A DNA stretch of 64,000 bases from Ehretia macrophylla (GCA_037974665.1 CM075773.1:17164146-17228145); one strand, 5' to 3'; counted from the stretch's first letter, positions 1-10,846 are shown. The notes: generated by a model not told the origin, from the sequence alone. Numbers and translations: made by a program.

Positions 1-438
1 ATCCTCGCAAGACGTGATATCGACGCATTGTAGGGTCCTCTAATGTGCCGCGAGTAAGGTTGTCGTCCTTTTAACAGTTCACGACGTACGATCCGGGACG
101 GAAAAACAGAGCAGAAGATGAAAAGTGGCCAAAAACTAATGAAAATGTTCGATTTTGAGCTCCGAAAAGGGCACAGCGAGCAAGCTAGCTACCCCCGTCG
201 TAGAGGTCTCAGAGAGCTTTCCAACGGTATGCTGTACGGCTCGTAACTCCTTACGAATCAAAAGTTATGGGCACCGGAGCGACGGAGACCTGGTCACAAG
301 CCCTACGCCCTCGGTTTGCGGGCCCAGCCTCCACGTGAAGAGAAGTTGTCTTGCCCAAGGTGCCGTGGGATTCGATAATAGAAATGTGGTGGGTAAAGTA
401 TCTTGGCAACGCTAACCGGACCAAAAAAATTTGAAAAG
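1..438 (-). other. Partial 5S spacer at the left window edge
   Basis: This is the 3' spacer of 5S-01, cut by the window edge. It holds the usual spacer landmarks in order: the CpG-rich ACGACGTACGATCC stretch near 82-95, a purine-rich tract, the AGCTAG-type element near 180-190, and the GC-rich block ending at the A-run next to the gene. No other gene is seen. The element at 178-188 reads gagcaagctagct, a variant of the polymorphic palindrome. Confidence 0.9.
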
Positions 439-558
439 GGGGGTGCAACACGAGGACTTCCCAGGGGGTCACCCATCCTAGTACTACTCTCGCCCTAGCA
501 CGCTTGACTTCGGAGTTCTGATGGGATTCGGTGAATTAGTGCAGTTATGATAGCACCC
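439..558 (-). rRNA. 5S rRNA gene 5S-01 (divergent)
   Basis: A full 120-nt gene with seven substitutions: U63A, U53C, G31A, G25U, A16U, C14A and G7U. Two lie in box A (nt 50-64), so transcription may be weakened. Its terminator A-run is interrupted (aaaaaaattt). It may be a silent copy. Confidence 0.85.
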
Positions 559-1127
559 GTCATGTTTAGGGCACAATTCCTTTATGTGTTAACGGTTCAA
601 AGACCCAGCCTAGAGAGATGGCCCATTCAAAAGGCCCAATGGGCTTAACGACAACCCATCCGCTTCAACAACGCAGCATCCTCACAAGACGGGATATCGA
701 CGCATTGTAGGGTCCTCTAATGTGCCGCGAGTAAGGTTGTCGTCCTTTTAATAGCTCACGGCATACGATACGGGACGGAAAAACAGAGCAAATGTAGAAA
801 AGTGGCCCGAAACTGATGAAAATGTTCGATTTTGAGCTCCGAAAAGGGCACGGTGAGCTAGCTAGCTGCCCACGTCGTAGAGCTCTCGGAGAGCTTTGCA
901 ACCGTATGCTGTTCGCCGCGTAACTCCTTACAGATCAAAAGTTATGGGCACCGGAGCGACGGAGACCTAGTCACAAGCCCTACGCCCTCGGTTTGCGGGC
1001 CCAGCTTCCACGTGAAGCGAAGTTGCCTTGCCCAAGGGGCCGTGGGATTCGATAATAGAAATGTGGCGGATAAAGTATCTTGGTAACCCTAACCGGAGCA
1101 AAAAAAATTGAAAAAGGGGGTGTAAAG

Positions 1128-1247
1128 GGGGGTGCAACACGAGGACTTCCCAGGGGGTCACCTATCCTAGTACTACTCTAACCTAAGCACGCTTAACTTC
1201 AGAGTTCTGATGGGATCCGGTGAATTAGTGCTGGTATGATCGCACCT
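1128..1247 (-). rRNA. 5S rRNA gene 5S-02 (divergent)
   Basis: Carries the 12-bp 3' duplication and seven substitutions: G85A (box C), G68U, C67U (intermediate element), G64A (box A), C47U, G25U and G1A. It is full length, but three promoter parts are touched. Confidence 0.85.
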
Positions 1248-1804
1248 GTCATGTTGAGGGCGCAATTCCTTTATGTGTTAACTGTTCACAATCACAGCCT
1301 AGAGAGATGGCCCATTCAAAAGGCCCAATGGGCTTAACGACAACCCATCCGCTTCAACAACGCAGCATCCTCGCAAGACGTGATATCGACGCATTGTAGG
1401 GTCCTCTAATGTGCCGCGAGTAAGGTTGTCGTCCTTTTAACAGCTCACGACGTACGATCCGGGACGGAAAAACAGAGCAAAAGAAGAAAAGTGGCACGAA
1501 ACTGATGAAAACGTTCGATTTTGAGCTCTGAAAAGGGCACAGCGTGCTAGCTAGCTTCACCTGTCGTAGAGCTCTCAGAGAGCTTTCCAACGGTATGCTG
1601 TGTGCCTCGTAACTCCTTACGGATCAAAAGTTATGGGCACCGGAGCGACGGAGACCTGGTCACAAGCCCTACGCCCTCGGTTTGCGGGCCCAGCCTCCAC
1701 GTGAAGAGAAGTTTTCTTGCCCAAGGTGCCGTGGGATTCGATAATAGAAATGTGGTGGGTAAAGTATCTTGGCAACGCTAACCGGAGCAAAAAAAATTGA
1801 AAAG

Positions 1805-1924
1805 CGGGGTGCAACACGAGGACTTCCCAAGGGGTCACCCATCCTAGTACTACTCGCGCCCAATCACGCTTAACTTCGGAGTTCTGATGGGATCCGGTGC
1901 ATTAGTGCTGGTATGATCGCACCC
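1805..1924 (-). rRNA. 5S rRNA gene 5S-03
   Basis: Substitutions C95U, A69C and C61A, plus a change at nt 120. The base at -1 is T instead of C. The left spacer has the caacgctaacc variant common in the first 18 kb. Confidence 0.92.
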
Positions 1925-2480
1925 ATCATGTTCAGTGCACAATTCCTTTATGTGTTTGCGGTTCACAGTGCCAGCCTAGAGATATGGCCCATTCAAAAGG
2001 CCCATGGGCTTAACGACAACCCATCCGCTTCAACAACGCAGCATTCTCGCAATACGTGATATCGACGCATTGTAGGGTCCTCTAATGTGCCGCGAGTAAG
2101 GTTGTCATCCTTTTAACAGCTCACGACGTACGATCCGGGATGGAAAAACAGAGCAAAAGAGGAAAAGTGGCCCGAAACTGATGAAAACGTTCGATTTTGG
2201 GCTCCGAAAAGGGCACGGCGAGCTAACTAGCTGCCCCCGTCGTAGAGCTCTGGGAGAGCTTTCCAACGGTATGCTGTGCGCTGCGTAACTCCTTTCGGAT
2301 CAAAAGTTATGGGCACCGGAGCGACGGAGACCTGGTCCCAAGCCCTACGACCTCGGTTTGCTGGCCCAGCCTCCACGTGAAGAGAAGTTGTCTTGCCCAA
2401 GCTGCCGTGGGATTCGATAATAGAAATGTGGTGGGTAAAGTATCTTGGCAACCCTAACCGGAGCAAAAAAAATTGAAAAA

Positions 2481-2502
2481 GGGGGTGCAAAAGGGGGTGC
2501 AA
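2481..2502 (-). repeat. 12-bp tandem duplication at the gene 3' end (example, 5S-04)
   Basis: The sequence gggggtgcaaaa at 2481-2492 repeats the 3' end of the gene, giving two copies of GCACCCCC in the transcript direction before the terminator. The same insertion occurs just left of 5S-02 (1116-1127), 06 (3846-3857), 07 (4535-4546), 09 (5901-5912), 10 (6590-6601), 12 (7946-7957), 18 (12020-12031), 21 (14063-14074), 24 (16104-16115) and 35 (23563-23574). It lengthens the unit from 677 to 689 bp. A short T run separates the two copies, so termination could still occur at the normal end. Confidence 0.9.
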
Positions 2503-2612
2503 CACGAGGACTTCCCAGGGGGTCACCCATCCTAGTACTACTCATGCCCAAGAACGCTTAACTTCGGAGTTCTGATGGGATCCGGTGCATTAGTGCTGGT
2601 ATGATCGCACCC
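2493..2612 (-). rRNA. 5S rRNA gene 5S-04
   Basis: Has the 12-bp 3' duplication, and A69U, G68A and G60U. The box A change G60U is shared with 5S-06 and 5S-10, which marks a local sub-family. Confidence 0.93.
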
Positions 2613-3168
2613 GTCATGTTGAGGGCACAATTCCTTTATGTGTTAACGGTTCACAGTCCCAGCCTAGAGATATGGCCCATTCAAAAGGCCCAATGGGCTT
2701 AACGACAACCCATCCGCTTCAACAACGCAGCATCCTCGCAAGACGTGATATCGACGCATTGTAGGTCCTCTAATGTGCCGCGAGTAAGGTTGTCGTCCTT
2801 TTAACAGCTCACGACGTACGATCCGGGACGGAAAAACAGAGCAAAAGAAGAAAAGTGGCCCGAAACTGATGAAAACGTTCGATTTTGAGCTCCGAAAAGG
2901 GCACAGCGAGCTAGCTCGCTGCCCCCGTCGTAGAGCTCTCAGAGACCTTTCCAACGGTATGCTTTGCGCCTCGTAACTCATTACGGATGAAAAGTTATGG
3001 GCACCGGAGCGACGGAGACCTGGTCACAAGGCCTACGCCCTCGGTTTGCGGGCCCAGCCTCCACGTGAAGAGAAGTTGTCTTGCCCAAGGTGCCGTGGGA
3101 TTCGATAATAGAAATGTGGTGGGTAAAGTATCTTGGCAACGCTAACCGGAGCAAAAAAAATTGAAAAG

Positions 3169-3288
3169 GGGGGTGCAACACGAGGACTTCCCAGGGGGTC
3201 ACCCATCCTAGTACTACTCTCGCCCAAGCACGCTTAACTTCGGAGTTCTGATGGGATCCGGTGCATTAGTGCTGGTATGATCGCACCC
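3169..3288 (-). rRNA. 5S rRNA gene 5S-05 (consensus)
   Basis: All 120 nt match the window consensus, and both upstream elements and terminator are intact. A good candidate for an active copy. Confidence 0.97.
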
Positions 3289-3857
3289 GTCATGTTGAGG
3301 GCACAATTCCTTTATGTGTTAACGGTTCTCAGTTCCAGCCTAGAGATATGGCCCATTCAAAAGGCCCAATGGGCTTAACGACAACCCATCCGCTTCAACA
3401 ACGCAGCATCCTCGCAAGACGTGATATCGACGCATTGTAGGGTCCTCTAATGTGCCGCGAGTAAGGTTGTCGTCCTTTTAACAGCTCACGACGTACGATC
3501 CGGGATGGAAAAACAGAGCAGAAGAAGAAAATTGGCCCGAAACTGATGAAAACGTTCAATTTTGAGCTCCGAAAAGGGCACAGCGAGATAGCTCGCTGCC
3601 CCTATCGTAGAGCTCTGGGAGAGCTTTCCAACGGTATGCTGTGCGCTGTGTAACTCCTTACGGATCAAAAGTTACGGGCACCGGAGCGACGGAGACCTGG
3701 TCACAAGCCCTATGCCCTCGGTTTGCGGGCCCAGCCACCACGTGAAGAGAAGTTGTCTTGCCCAAGGTGCCGTGGGATTCGATAATAGAAATGTGGTGGG
3801 TAAAGTATCTTGGCAACCCTAACCGGAGCAAAAAAAATTGAAAAAGGGGGTGCAAAA

Positions 3858-3977
3858 GGGGGTGCAACACGAGCACTTCCCGGGGGGTCACCCATCCTAG
3901 TACTACTCACGCCCAAGAACGCTTAACTTCGGAGTTCTGATGGGATCCGGTGCATTAGTGCTGGTATGATCGCACCC
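3858..3977 (-). rRNA. 5S rRNA gene 5S-06
   Basis: 12-bp 3' duplication. Substitutions C104G, U96C (box C), A69U and G60U (box A). The A69U/G60U pair is shared with 5S-10 and 5S-04. Confidence 0.93.
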
Positions 3978-4546
3978 GTCATGTTGAGGGCACAATTCCT
4001 TTATGTGTTAACGGTTCACAGTTCCAGCCTAGAGATATGGCCCATTCAAAAGGCCCAATGGGCTTAACGACAACCCATCCGCTTAAAAAACGCAGCATCC
4101 TCGCAAGATGTGATATCGACGCATTGTAGGGTCCTCTAATGTGCCGCGAGTAAGGTTGTCGTCCTTTTAACAGCTCACGACGTACGATCCGGGATGGAAA
4201 AACGGAGCAAAAGAAGAAAAGTGGCCCGAAACTGATAAAAACGTTCGATTTTGATCTCCGAAAAGGGCACGGCGAGCTAGCTAGCTGCCCCCGTCGTAGA
4301 GCTCCCGAAGAGCTTTCCTACGGTATGCTGTGCACCGCGTAACTCCTTACGGATCAAAAGTTATGGGCACCGGAGCGACGGAGACCTCGTCACAAGCCCT
4401 ACGCCCTCGGTTTGCGGGCCAATCCTCCATGTGAAGAGAAGTTGTCTTGCCCAAGGTGCCGTGGGATTCGATAATAGAAATGTGGTGGGTAAAGTATCTT
4501 CGCAACCCTAACCGGAGCAAAAAAAATTGAAAAAGGGGGTGCAAAA

Positions 4547-4666
4547 GGGGGTGCAACACGAGGACTTCCCAGGGGGTCACCCATCCTAGTACTATTCTCG
4601 TCCAAGCACGCTTAACTTCGGAGTTCTGATGGGATCCGGTGCATTAGTGCTGGTATGATCGCACCC
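4547..4666 (-). rRNA. 5S rRNA gene 5S-07
   Basis: 12-bp 3' duplication. Substitutions G72A and G66A. G66A and the spacer variant gagacctcgt are shared with 5S-12. Confidence 0.94.
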
Positions 4667-5223
4667 GTCATGTTGAGGGCACAATTCCTTTATGTGTTAA
4701 CGGTTCACAGTCCCAACCTAGAGATATGGCCCATTCAAAAGGACCAATGGGCTTAACGACAACCCATCCGCTTCAACAACGCAGCATCCTCGCAAGACGT
4801 GATATTGACGCATTGTAGGGTCCTCTAATGTGCCGCGAGTAATGTTGTCGTCCTTTTAACAGCTCACGACGTACGATCCGGGATGGAAAAACAGAGCAAA
4901 AGAAGAAAAGTGGCCCGAAACTGATGAAAACGTTCGATTTTGAGCTCCGAAAAGGGCACAGCGAGCATGCTAGCTTCCCTCGTCGTAGAGCTCTCAGAGA
5001 GCTTTCCAACGGTATGCTGTGCGCCTCGTAACTCCTTACGGATCAAAAGTTATGGGCACCGGAGCGACGGAGACCTGGTCACAAGCCCTACGCCCTCGGT
5101 TTGCGGGCCCAGCCTCCACGTAAAGAGAAGTTGTCTTGCCCAAGGTGCCGTGGGAGTCGATAATAGAAATATGGTGGGTAAAGTATCTTGGCAAACCTAA
5201 CCGGAGCAAAAAAAATTGAAAAG

Positions 5224-5343
5224 GGAGAGGCAACACGAGGACTTCCCAGGGGGTCACCCATCCTAGTACTACTCTCACCCAAGCATGCTTAACTTCGGAG
5301 TTCTGATGGGATCCGGTGCATTAGTGCTGGTATGATCGCACCC
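5224..5343 (-). rRNA. 5S rRNA gene 5S-08
   Basis: Substitutions C118U, C116U and A115C in the 3' strand of helix I, plus C67U and G58A. Pairing of the RNA ends would be weakened. Confidence 0.9.
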
Positions 5344-5912
5344 GTCATGTTGAGGGCACAATTCCTTTATGTGCTAACGGTTCACAGTCCCAGCCTAGAG
5401 ATATGGCCCATTCAAAAGGCCCAATGGGCTTAACGACAACCCATCCGCTTCAACAACGCAGCAACCTCACAAGACGTGATATCGACGCATTGTAGGGTCC
5501 TCTAATGTGCCGCGAGTAAGGTTGTTGTCCTTTTAACAGCTCACGACGTACGATCCGGGATGGAAAAACATAGCAAAAGAAGAAAAGTGGACCGAAACTG
5601 ATGAAAACGTTCGATTTTGATCTCCGAAAATGGCACGGCGAGCTAGCTATCTGCCACCGTCGTAGAGCTCTCGGAGAGCTTTCCAACGGTATGCTGTGTG
5701 CCGCATAACTCCTTACGGATCAAAAGTTATTGACAACGGAGCGACGGAGACCTGGTCACAAGCCCTACGCCCTCGGTTTGCGGGCCCAGCCTCCATGTGA
5801 AGAGAAGTTGTCTTGCCCAAGGTGCCGTGGGATTCGATAATAGAAATGTGGTGGGTAAAGTATCTTCTCAACCCTAACCGGAGCAAAAAAAATTGAAAAA
5901 GGGGGTGCAAAA

Positions 5913-6032
5913 GGGGGTGCAACACGAGGACTTCCCAGGCGGTCACCCATCCTAGTACTACTCTCGCCCAAGCACGCTTAACTTAGGAGTTCTGATGGGA
6001 TCCGGTGCATTAGTGCTGGTATGATCGCACCC
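5913..6032 (-). rRNA. 5S rRNA gene 5S-09
   Basis: 12-bp 3' duplication. Substitutions C93G (box C) and G48U. Confidence 0.94.
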
Positions 6033-6601
6033 GTCATGTTGAGGGCACAATTCCTTTATGTGTTAACGGTTCACAGTCCCAGCCTAGAGATATGGCCCAT
6101 TCAAAAGGCCCAATGGGCTTAACGACAACCCATCCGCTTCAACAACGCAGCATCCTCGCAAGACGTGATATCGACGCATTGTAGGGTCCTCTAATGTGCC
6201 GCGAGTAAGGTTGTCGTCCTTTTAACAGCTCACGACGTACGATCCGGGACGGAAAAACAAAGCAAAAGAAGAAAAGTGGCCCGAAACTGATGAAAACGTT
6301 CGATTTTGAGCTCCGAAAAGGGTATGGAGAGCTAGCTACCTACCCCCGTCGTAGAGCTCTGGTAGAGCTTTCCAACGGTATGCTGTGCGCTGCGTAACTC
6401 CTTACGGATCAAAAGTTATGGGCACCGGAGCGACGGAGACCTGGTCACAAGCCCTACGCCCTCGGTTTGCGGGCCCAGCCTCCACGTGAAGAGAAGTTGT
6501 CTTGACCAAGGTGCCGTGGGATTCGATAATAGAAATGTGGTGGGTAAAGTATCTTGGCAACCCTAACCGGAGCAAAAAAAATTGAAAAAGGGGGTGTAAA
6601 A

Positions 6602-6721
6602 GGGGGTGCAACACGAGGACTTCCCAGGGGGTCGCCCATCCTAGTACTACTCACGCCCAAGAACGCTTAACTTCGGAGTTCTGATGGGATCCGGTGCATT
6701 AGTGCTGGTATGATCGCACCC
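6602..6721 (-). rRNA. 5S rRNA gene 5S-10
   Basis: 12-bp 3' duplication. Substitutions U88C (box C), A69U and G60U (box A). Belongs with 5S-04 and 5S-06. Confidence 0.93.
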
Positions 6722-7278
6722 GTCATGTTGAGGGCACAATTCCTTTATGTGTTAACGGTTCACAGTCCCAGCCTAGAGATATGGCCCATTCAAAAGGCCC
6801 AATGGGCTTAACGACAACCCATCCGCTTCAACAACGCAGCATCCTCGCAAGACGTGATATCGACGCATTGTAGGGTCCTCTAATGTGCCGCGAGTAAGGT
6901 TGTCGTCCTTTTAACAACTCACGACGTACGATCTGGGACGGAAAAACAGAGCAAAAGAAGAAAAGTGGCCCGAAACTGATGAAAACGTTCAATTTTGAGC
7001 TCCGAAAAGGGCACAGCGAGCTAGCTCGCTGCCCTAGTCGTAGAGCTCTCAGAGAGCTTTCAAACGGTATGCTGTGCGCCTCGTAACTCCTTACGGATCA
7101 AAAGTTATGGGCACCGTAGCGACGGAGACCTGGTCACAAGCCCTACGCCCTCGGTTTGCGGGCCCAGCCTCCACGTGAAGAGAAGTTGTCTTGCCCAAGG
7201 TGCCGTGGGATTCGATAATAGAAATGTGGTGGGTAAAGTATCTTGGCAACCCTAACTGGAGCAAAAAAAATTGAAATT

Positions 7279-7398
7279 GGGGGTGCAACACGAGGACTTC
7301 CCAGGGGGTCACCCATCCTAGTACTACTCTCGCCCAAGCACGCTTAACTTCGGAGTTCTGATGGGATCCGGTGCATTAGTGCTGGTATGATCGCACCC
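7279..7398 (-). rRNA. 5S rRNA gene 5S-11 (consensus)
   Basis: Exact consensus gene. Its spacer is the first in the window with caccgtagcg in place of caccggagcg, a haplotype that becomes common after 26 kb. Confidence 0.97.
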
Positions 7399-7957
7399 GT
7401 CATGTTGAGGGCACAATTCCTTTATGTGTTAACGGTTCACAGTCCCAGCCTAGAGATATAGCCCATTCAAAAGGCCCAATGGGCTTAACGACAACCCATC
7501 CGCTTCAACAACGCAGCATCCTCGCAAGACGTGATATCGATGAATTGTAGGGTCCTCTAATGTGCCGCGAGTTCCTTTTAAGAGCTCAGCACGTACGATT
7601 CGGGATGGAAAAACAGAGCAAAAGAAGAAAAGTGGCCCGAAACTGATGAAAACGTTCGATTTTGAGCTCCGAAAAGGGCACGGCGAGCTAGCTAGCTTCC
7701 CCCGTCGTAGAGCTCCCAGAGAGCTTTCCAATGGTATGCTGTGCGCCGCGTAACTCCTTACGGATCAAAAGTTATGGGCACCGGAGCGACGGAGACCTCG
7801 TCACAAGCCCTACGCCCTCGGTTTGCGGGCCCAGCCTCCATGTGAAGAGAAGTTGTCTTGCCCAAGGTGCCGTGGGATTCGATAATAGAAATGTGGTGGG
7901 TAAAGTATCTTGGCAACCCTAACCGGAGCAAAAAAAATTGAAAAATGGGGTGCAAAA

Positions 7958-8077
7958 GGGGGTGCAACACGAGGACTTCCCAGGGGGTCATCCATCCTAG
8001 TACTACTCTCGTCCAAGCACGCTTAACTTCCGAGTTCTGATGGGATCCGGTGCATTAGTGCTGGTATGATCGCACCC
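7958..8077 (-). rRNA. 5S rRNA gene 5S-12
   Basis: 12-bp 3' duplication offset by a 10-bp spacer deletion near 7571, so the unit is 679 bp. Substitutions G87A (box C), G66A and C47G. Confidence 0.93.
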
Positions 8078-8634
8078 GGCATGTTGAGGGGACAATTCCT
8101 TTATGTCTTAATGGTTCACAGTCCCAACCTAGAGATATGGCACATTCAAAAGCCCCAATGGGCTTAACGACAACCCATCCGCTTCAATAACGCACCATCC
8201 TCGCAAGACGTGATATCGACGCATTGTAGGGTCCTCTAATGTGCCGCGAGTAAGGGTGTCGTCCTTTTAACAGCTCACGACGTACGATCCGGGACGGAAA
8301 AACAGAGCAAAAGAAGAAAAGTGGCCCGAAACTGATGAAATCGTTCGATTTTGAGCCCCGAAAAGGGCACGGAGAGCTAGCTAGCTGCCCCCGTCGTAGA
8401 GCTCTCGGACAGCTTTCCAACGGTATGATGTGCGACGCGTAACTCCGTACGGATCCAAAGTTATGAGCACCGGAGCGACGGAGACCTGGTCAGAAGCCCT
8501 TCCCCCTCGGTTTGCGGGCCCAGCCTCCACGTGAAGAGAAGTTGTCTTGCCCAAGGTGCCGTGGGATTCGATAATAGAAATATGGTGGGTAAAGTATCTT
8601 GGCAACGCTAACCGGAGCAAAAAAAATTGAAAAG

Positions 8635-8754
8635 GGGGGTGCAACACGAGGACTTCCCAGGGGGTCACCCATCCTAGTACTACTCTCGCCCAAGCACGCT
8701 TAACTTCGGAGTTCTAATGGGATCCGGTGCATTAGTGCTGGTATGATCGCACCC
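8635..8754 (-). rRNA. 5S rRNA gene 5S-13
   Basis: One substitution, C39U. The left spacer shares ccgtacggatcc and gaaatatggt with unit 16, three units away. Confidence 0.96.
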
Positions 8755-9311
8755 GTCATGTTGAGGGCACAATTCCTTTATGTGTTAACGGTTCACAGTC
8801 CCAGCCTAGAGATATGGCCCATTCAAAAGGCCCAATGGGCTTAACGACAACCCATCCGCTTCAACAACGTAGCATCCTCGCAAGACGTGATATCGACGCA
8901 TTGTAGGGTCCTCTAATGTGCCGCGAGTAAGGTTGTCGTCCTTTTAACAGCTCACGACGTACGATTCGGGACGGAAAAATAGAGCAAAAGAAGAAAAGTG
9001 GCCCGAAACTGATGAAAACGTCCGATTTTGAGCTCCGAAAAGGGTACAACAAGCTAGCTACCTGCCCCCGTCGTAGAGCTCTGGGAGAGCTTTCCAACGG
9101 TATGCTGTGCGCCTCGTAACTCCTTACGAATCAAAATTTATGGTCACCGGAGCGACGGAGACCTGGTCACAAGCCCTACGCCCTCGGTTTGCTGACCCAG
9201 CCTCCACGTGAAGAGAAGTTGTCTTGCCCAAGGTGCCGTGGGATTCGATAATAGAAATGTGGTTAATAAAGTATCTTGGCAACGCTAACCGGAGCAAAAA
9301 AAATTGAAAAG

Positions 9312-9431
9312 GGGCGTGCAACACGAGGACTTCCCAGGGGGTCACCCATCCTAGTACTACTCTCGCCCCAGCAACCTTGACTTCGGAGTTCTGGTGGGAT
9401 CCGGTGCCTTAGTGCTGGTATGATCGCACCC
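9312..9431 (-). rRNA. 5S rRNA gene 5S-14 (divergent)
   Basis: Seven substitutions: C117G, U63G, G58U, C57G, U53C, U38C and U24G. Four fall in box A, so internal promoter function is doubtful although the length is intact. Confidence 0.85.
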
Positions 9432-9988
9432 GTCATGTTGAGGACACAATTCCTTTATGTGTTACCGGTTCACAGTCCCAGCCTAGAGATTTGGCCCATT
9501 CAAAAGGCCCAATGGGCTTAACGACAACCCATCCGCTTCAACAACGCAGCATCCTCGCAAGACGTGATATCGACGCATTGTAGGGTCCTCTAATGTGCCG
9601 CGAGTAAGGTTGTCGTCCTTTTAACAGCTCACGACATACGATCCGGGATGAAAAAACAGAGCAAAAGAAGAAAAGTGGCCTGAAACTGAAGAAAACGTTC
9701 GATTTTGAGCTCCAAAAAGGGCAAAGCGTGCTAGCTAGCTGCCCCCGTCGTAGAGCTCTCAGAAAGCTTTCCAACGGTATGCTGTGCGCCTCGTAACTCC
9801 TTACGGATCAAAAGTTATGGGCACCGGAGCGACGGAGACCTGGTCACAAGCCCTACGCCCTCGGTTTGCGGGCCCAGCTTCCACGTGAAGAGAAGTTGTC
9901 TTGCCCAAGGTGCCGTGGGATTCGATAATAGAAATGTGGTGGGTAAAGTATCTTGGCAACGCTAACCGGAGCAAAAAAAATTGAAAAG

Positions 9989-10108
9989 GGGGGTGCAACA
10001 CGAGGACTTCCCAGGGGGTCACCCATCCTAGTACTACTCTCGCCCAAGCACGCTTAACTTCGGAGTTCTGATGGGATCCGGTGCATTAGTGTTGGTATGA
10101 TCGCACCC
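9989..10108 (-). rRNA. 5S rRNA gene 5S-15
   Basis: One substitution, G17A. The upstream flank has ttacgtg for ttatgtg, just outside the TATA-like core. Confidence 0.96.
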
Positions 10109-10665
10109 GTCATGTTGAGGGCACAATTCCTTTACGTGTTAACGGTTCACAGTCCCAGCCTAGAGATATGGCCCATTCAAAAGGCCCAATGGGCTTAACG
10201 ACAACCTATCCGCTTCAACAACGCAGCATCCTCGCAAGACGTGATATCGACGCATTGTAGGGTCCTCTAATGTGCCGCGAGTAAGGTTGTCGTCCTTTTA
10301 ACAGCTCACGACGTACGATCCGGGACGGAAAAACAGAGCAAAAGAAGAAAAGTGGCCCGAAACTGATGAAAACATTCGATTTTGAGCACCGAAAAGGGCA
10401 CGGCGAGCTAGCTCGCTGCCCCCGTCGTAGAGCTCTCAGAGAGCTTTCCAACGGTATGCTGTGCGCCGCGTAACTCCGTACGGATCCAAAGTTATGAGCA
10501 CCGGAGCGACGGAGACCTGGTCACAAGCCCTACGCCCTCGGTTTGCGGGCCCAGCCTCCACGTGAAGAGAAGTTGTCTTGCCCAAGGTGCCGTGGGATTC
10601 GATAATAGAAATATGGTGGGTAAAGTATCTTGGCAACACTAACCGGAGCAAAAAAAATTGAAAAG
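10109..10665 (-). other. Reference 5S intergenic spacer (between 5S-15 and 5S-16)
   Basis: A full-length 557-bp spacer, described once for all. Going left to right: the upstream promoter of 5S-15 (10109-10135); the GGCCCA/TGGGCT palindromic cluster (10170-10196); a CpG-rich block around 10307-10327; a purine-rich tract (about 10328-10372); a perfect 14-bp palindrome gcgagctagctcgc (10403-10416); a hairpin-capable agctctc-A-gagagct (10431-10445); a GC-rich, well conserved block (about 10508-10571); and the A-run that is the terminator of 5S-16. Every other spacer has the same order. I see no coding potential: the open frames in it are the same few shadows repeated along the array. Confidence 0.9.
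10650..10665 (-). terminator. Pol III T-run terminator of 5S-16 (reference)
   Basis: Directly after the gene the minus strand reads TTTTCAATTTTTTTT: a T4 run, then a T8 run seven bases on. Runs of four or more T on the non-template strand stop RNA polymerase III. The pair is present in nearly all units; 5S-35 has T9. In 5S-40 and 5S-48 the T4 run is deleted and only the T8 run remains, abutting the truncated gene. Confidence 0.85.
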
Positions 10666-10785
10666 GGGGGTGCAACACGAGGACTTCCCAGGGGGTCACC
10701 CATCCTAGTACTACTCTCGCCCAAGCACGCTTAACTTCGGAGTTCTGATGGGATCCGGTGCATTAGTGCTGGTATGATCGCACCC
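10666..10785 (-). rRNA. 5S rRNA gene 5S-16 (consensus, reference copy)
   Basis: Encodes the 120-nt 5S RNA of the large ribosomal subunit, made by RNA polymerase III in the nucleus with TFIIIA and bound by uL18 and uL5. Read on the minus strand from 10785 it starts GGGTGCGATCATACC and ends GTTGCACCCCC. Box A (nt 50-64, AGTTAAGCGTGCTTG) is at 10722-10736, the intermediate element (nt 67-72) at 10714-10719 and box C (nt 80-97) at 10689-10706. The first and last bases pair (GGGUGC with GCACCC), as helix I requires. The sequence matches angiosperm 5S with only a few differences from Arabidopsis as I recall it. The start was placed by the conserved GGGTGCGATC and the C at -1. All numbering in other entries follows this copy. 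Confidence 0.98.
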
Positions 10786-10812
10786 GTCATGTTGAGGGCA
10801 CAATTCCTTTAT
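10786..10812 (-). promoter_or_regulatory. Upstream Pol III promoter of 5S-16 (reference)
   Basis: Read on the minus strand, the flank has C at -1, GCCC at -14 to -11 and ATAAAGG starting at -27. These match the three upstream elements known for plant 5S genes (C at -1, GC near -12, TATA-like near -28). The same flank occurs before nearly every gene. Visible departures: -1 is T rather than C in 5S-03, 44, 73, 78 and 92; the TATA-like element or its edge is altered in 5S-15, 18, 22, 72 and 92. The elements are seen; their role is from work on other plants. Confidence 0.8.
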
Positions 10813-10846
10813 GTGTTAACGGTTCACAGTCCCAGCCTAGAGATAT

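Noticed and set aside
251-472. Minus-strand open frame of about 73 codons (MTPWEV...) that begins inside the 5S gene and recurs in most units
   Set aside because: It recurs only because the unit recurs. It overlaps the 5S RNA gene and terminator, is broken by indels in many units, and shows no coding-type conservation.
4773-5009. Recurrent 78-codon minus-strand frame and 86-codon plus-strand frame in the spacer
   Set aside because: Both are spacer shadows on opposite strands of the same bases. Starts and stops vary from unit to unit without regard to frame.
10650-10664. Possible polyadenylation tail of a retrotransposed copy (A8 run)
   Set aside because: The run is the Pol III terminator on the minus strand, present at the same place in every unit.
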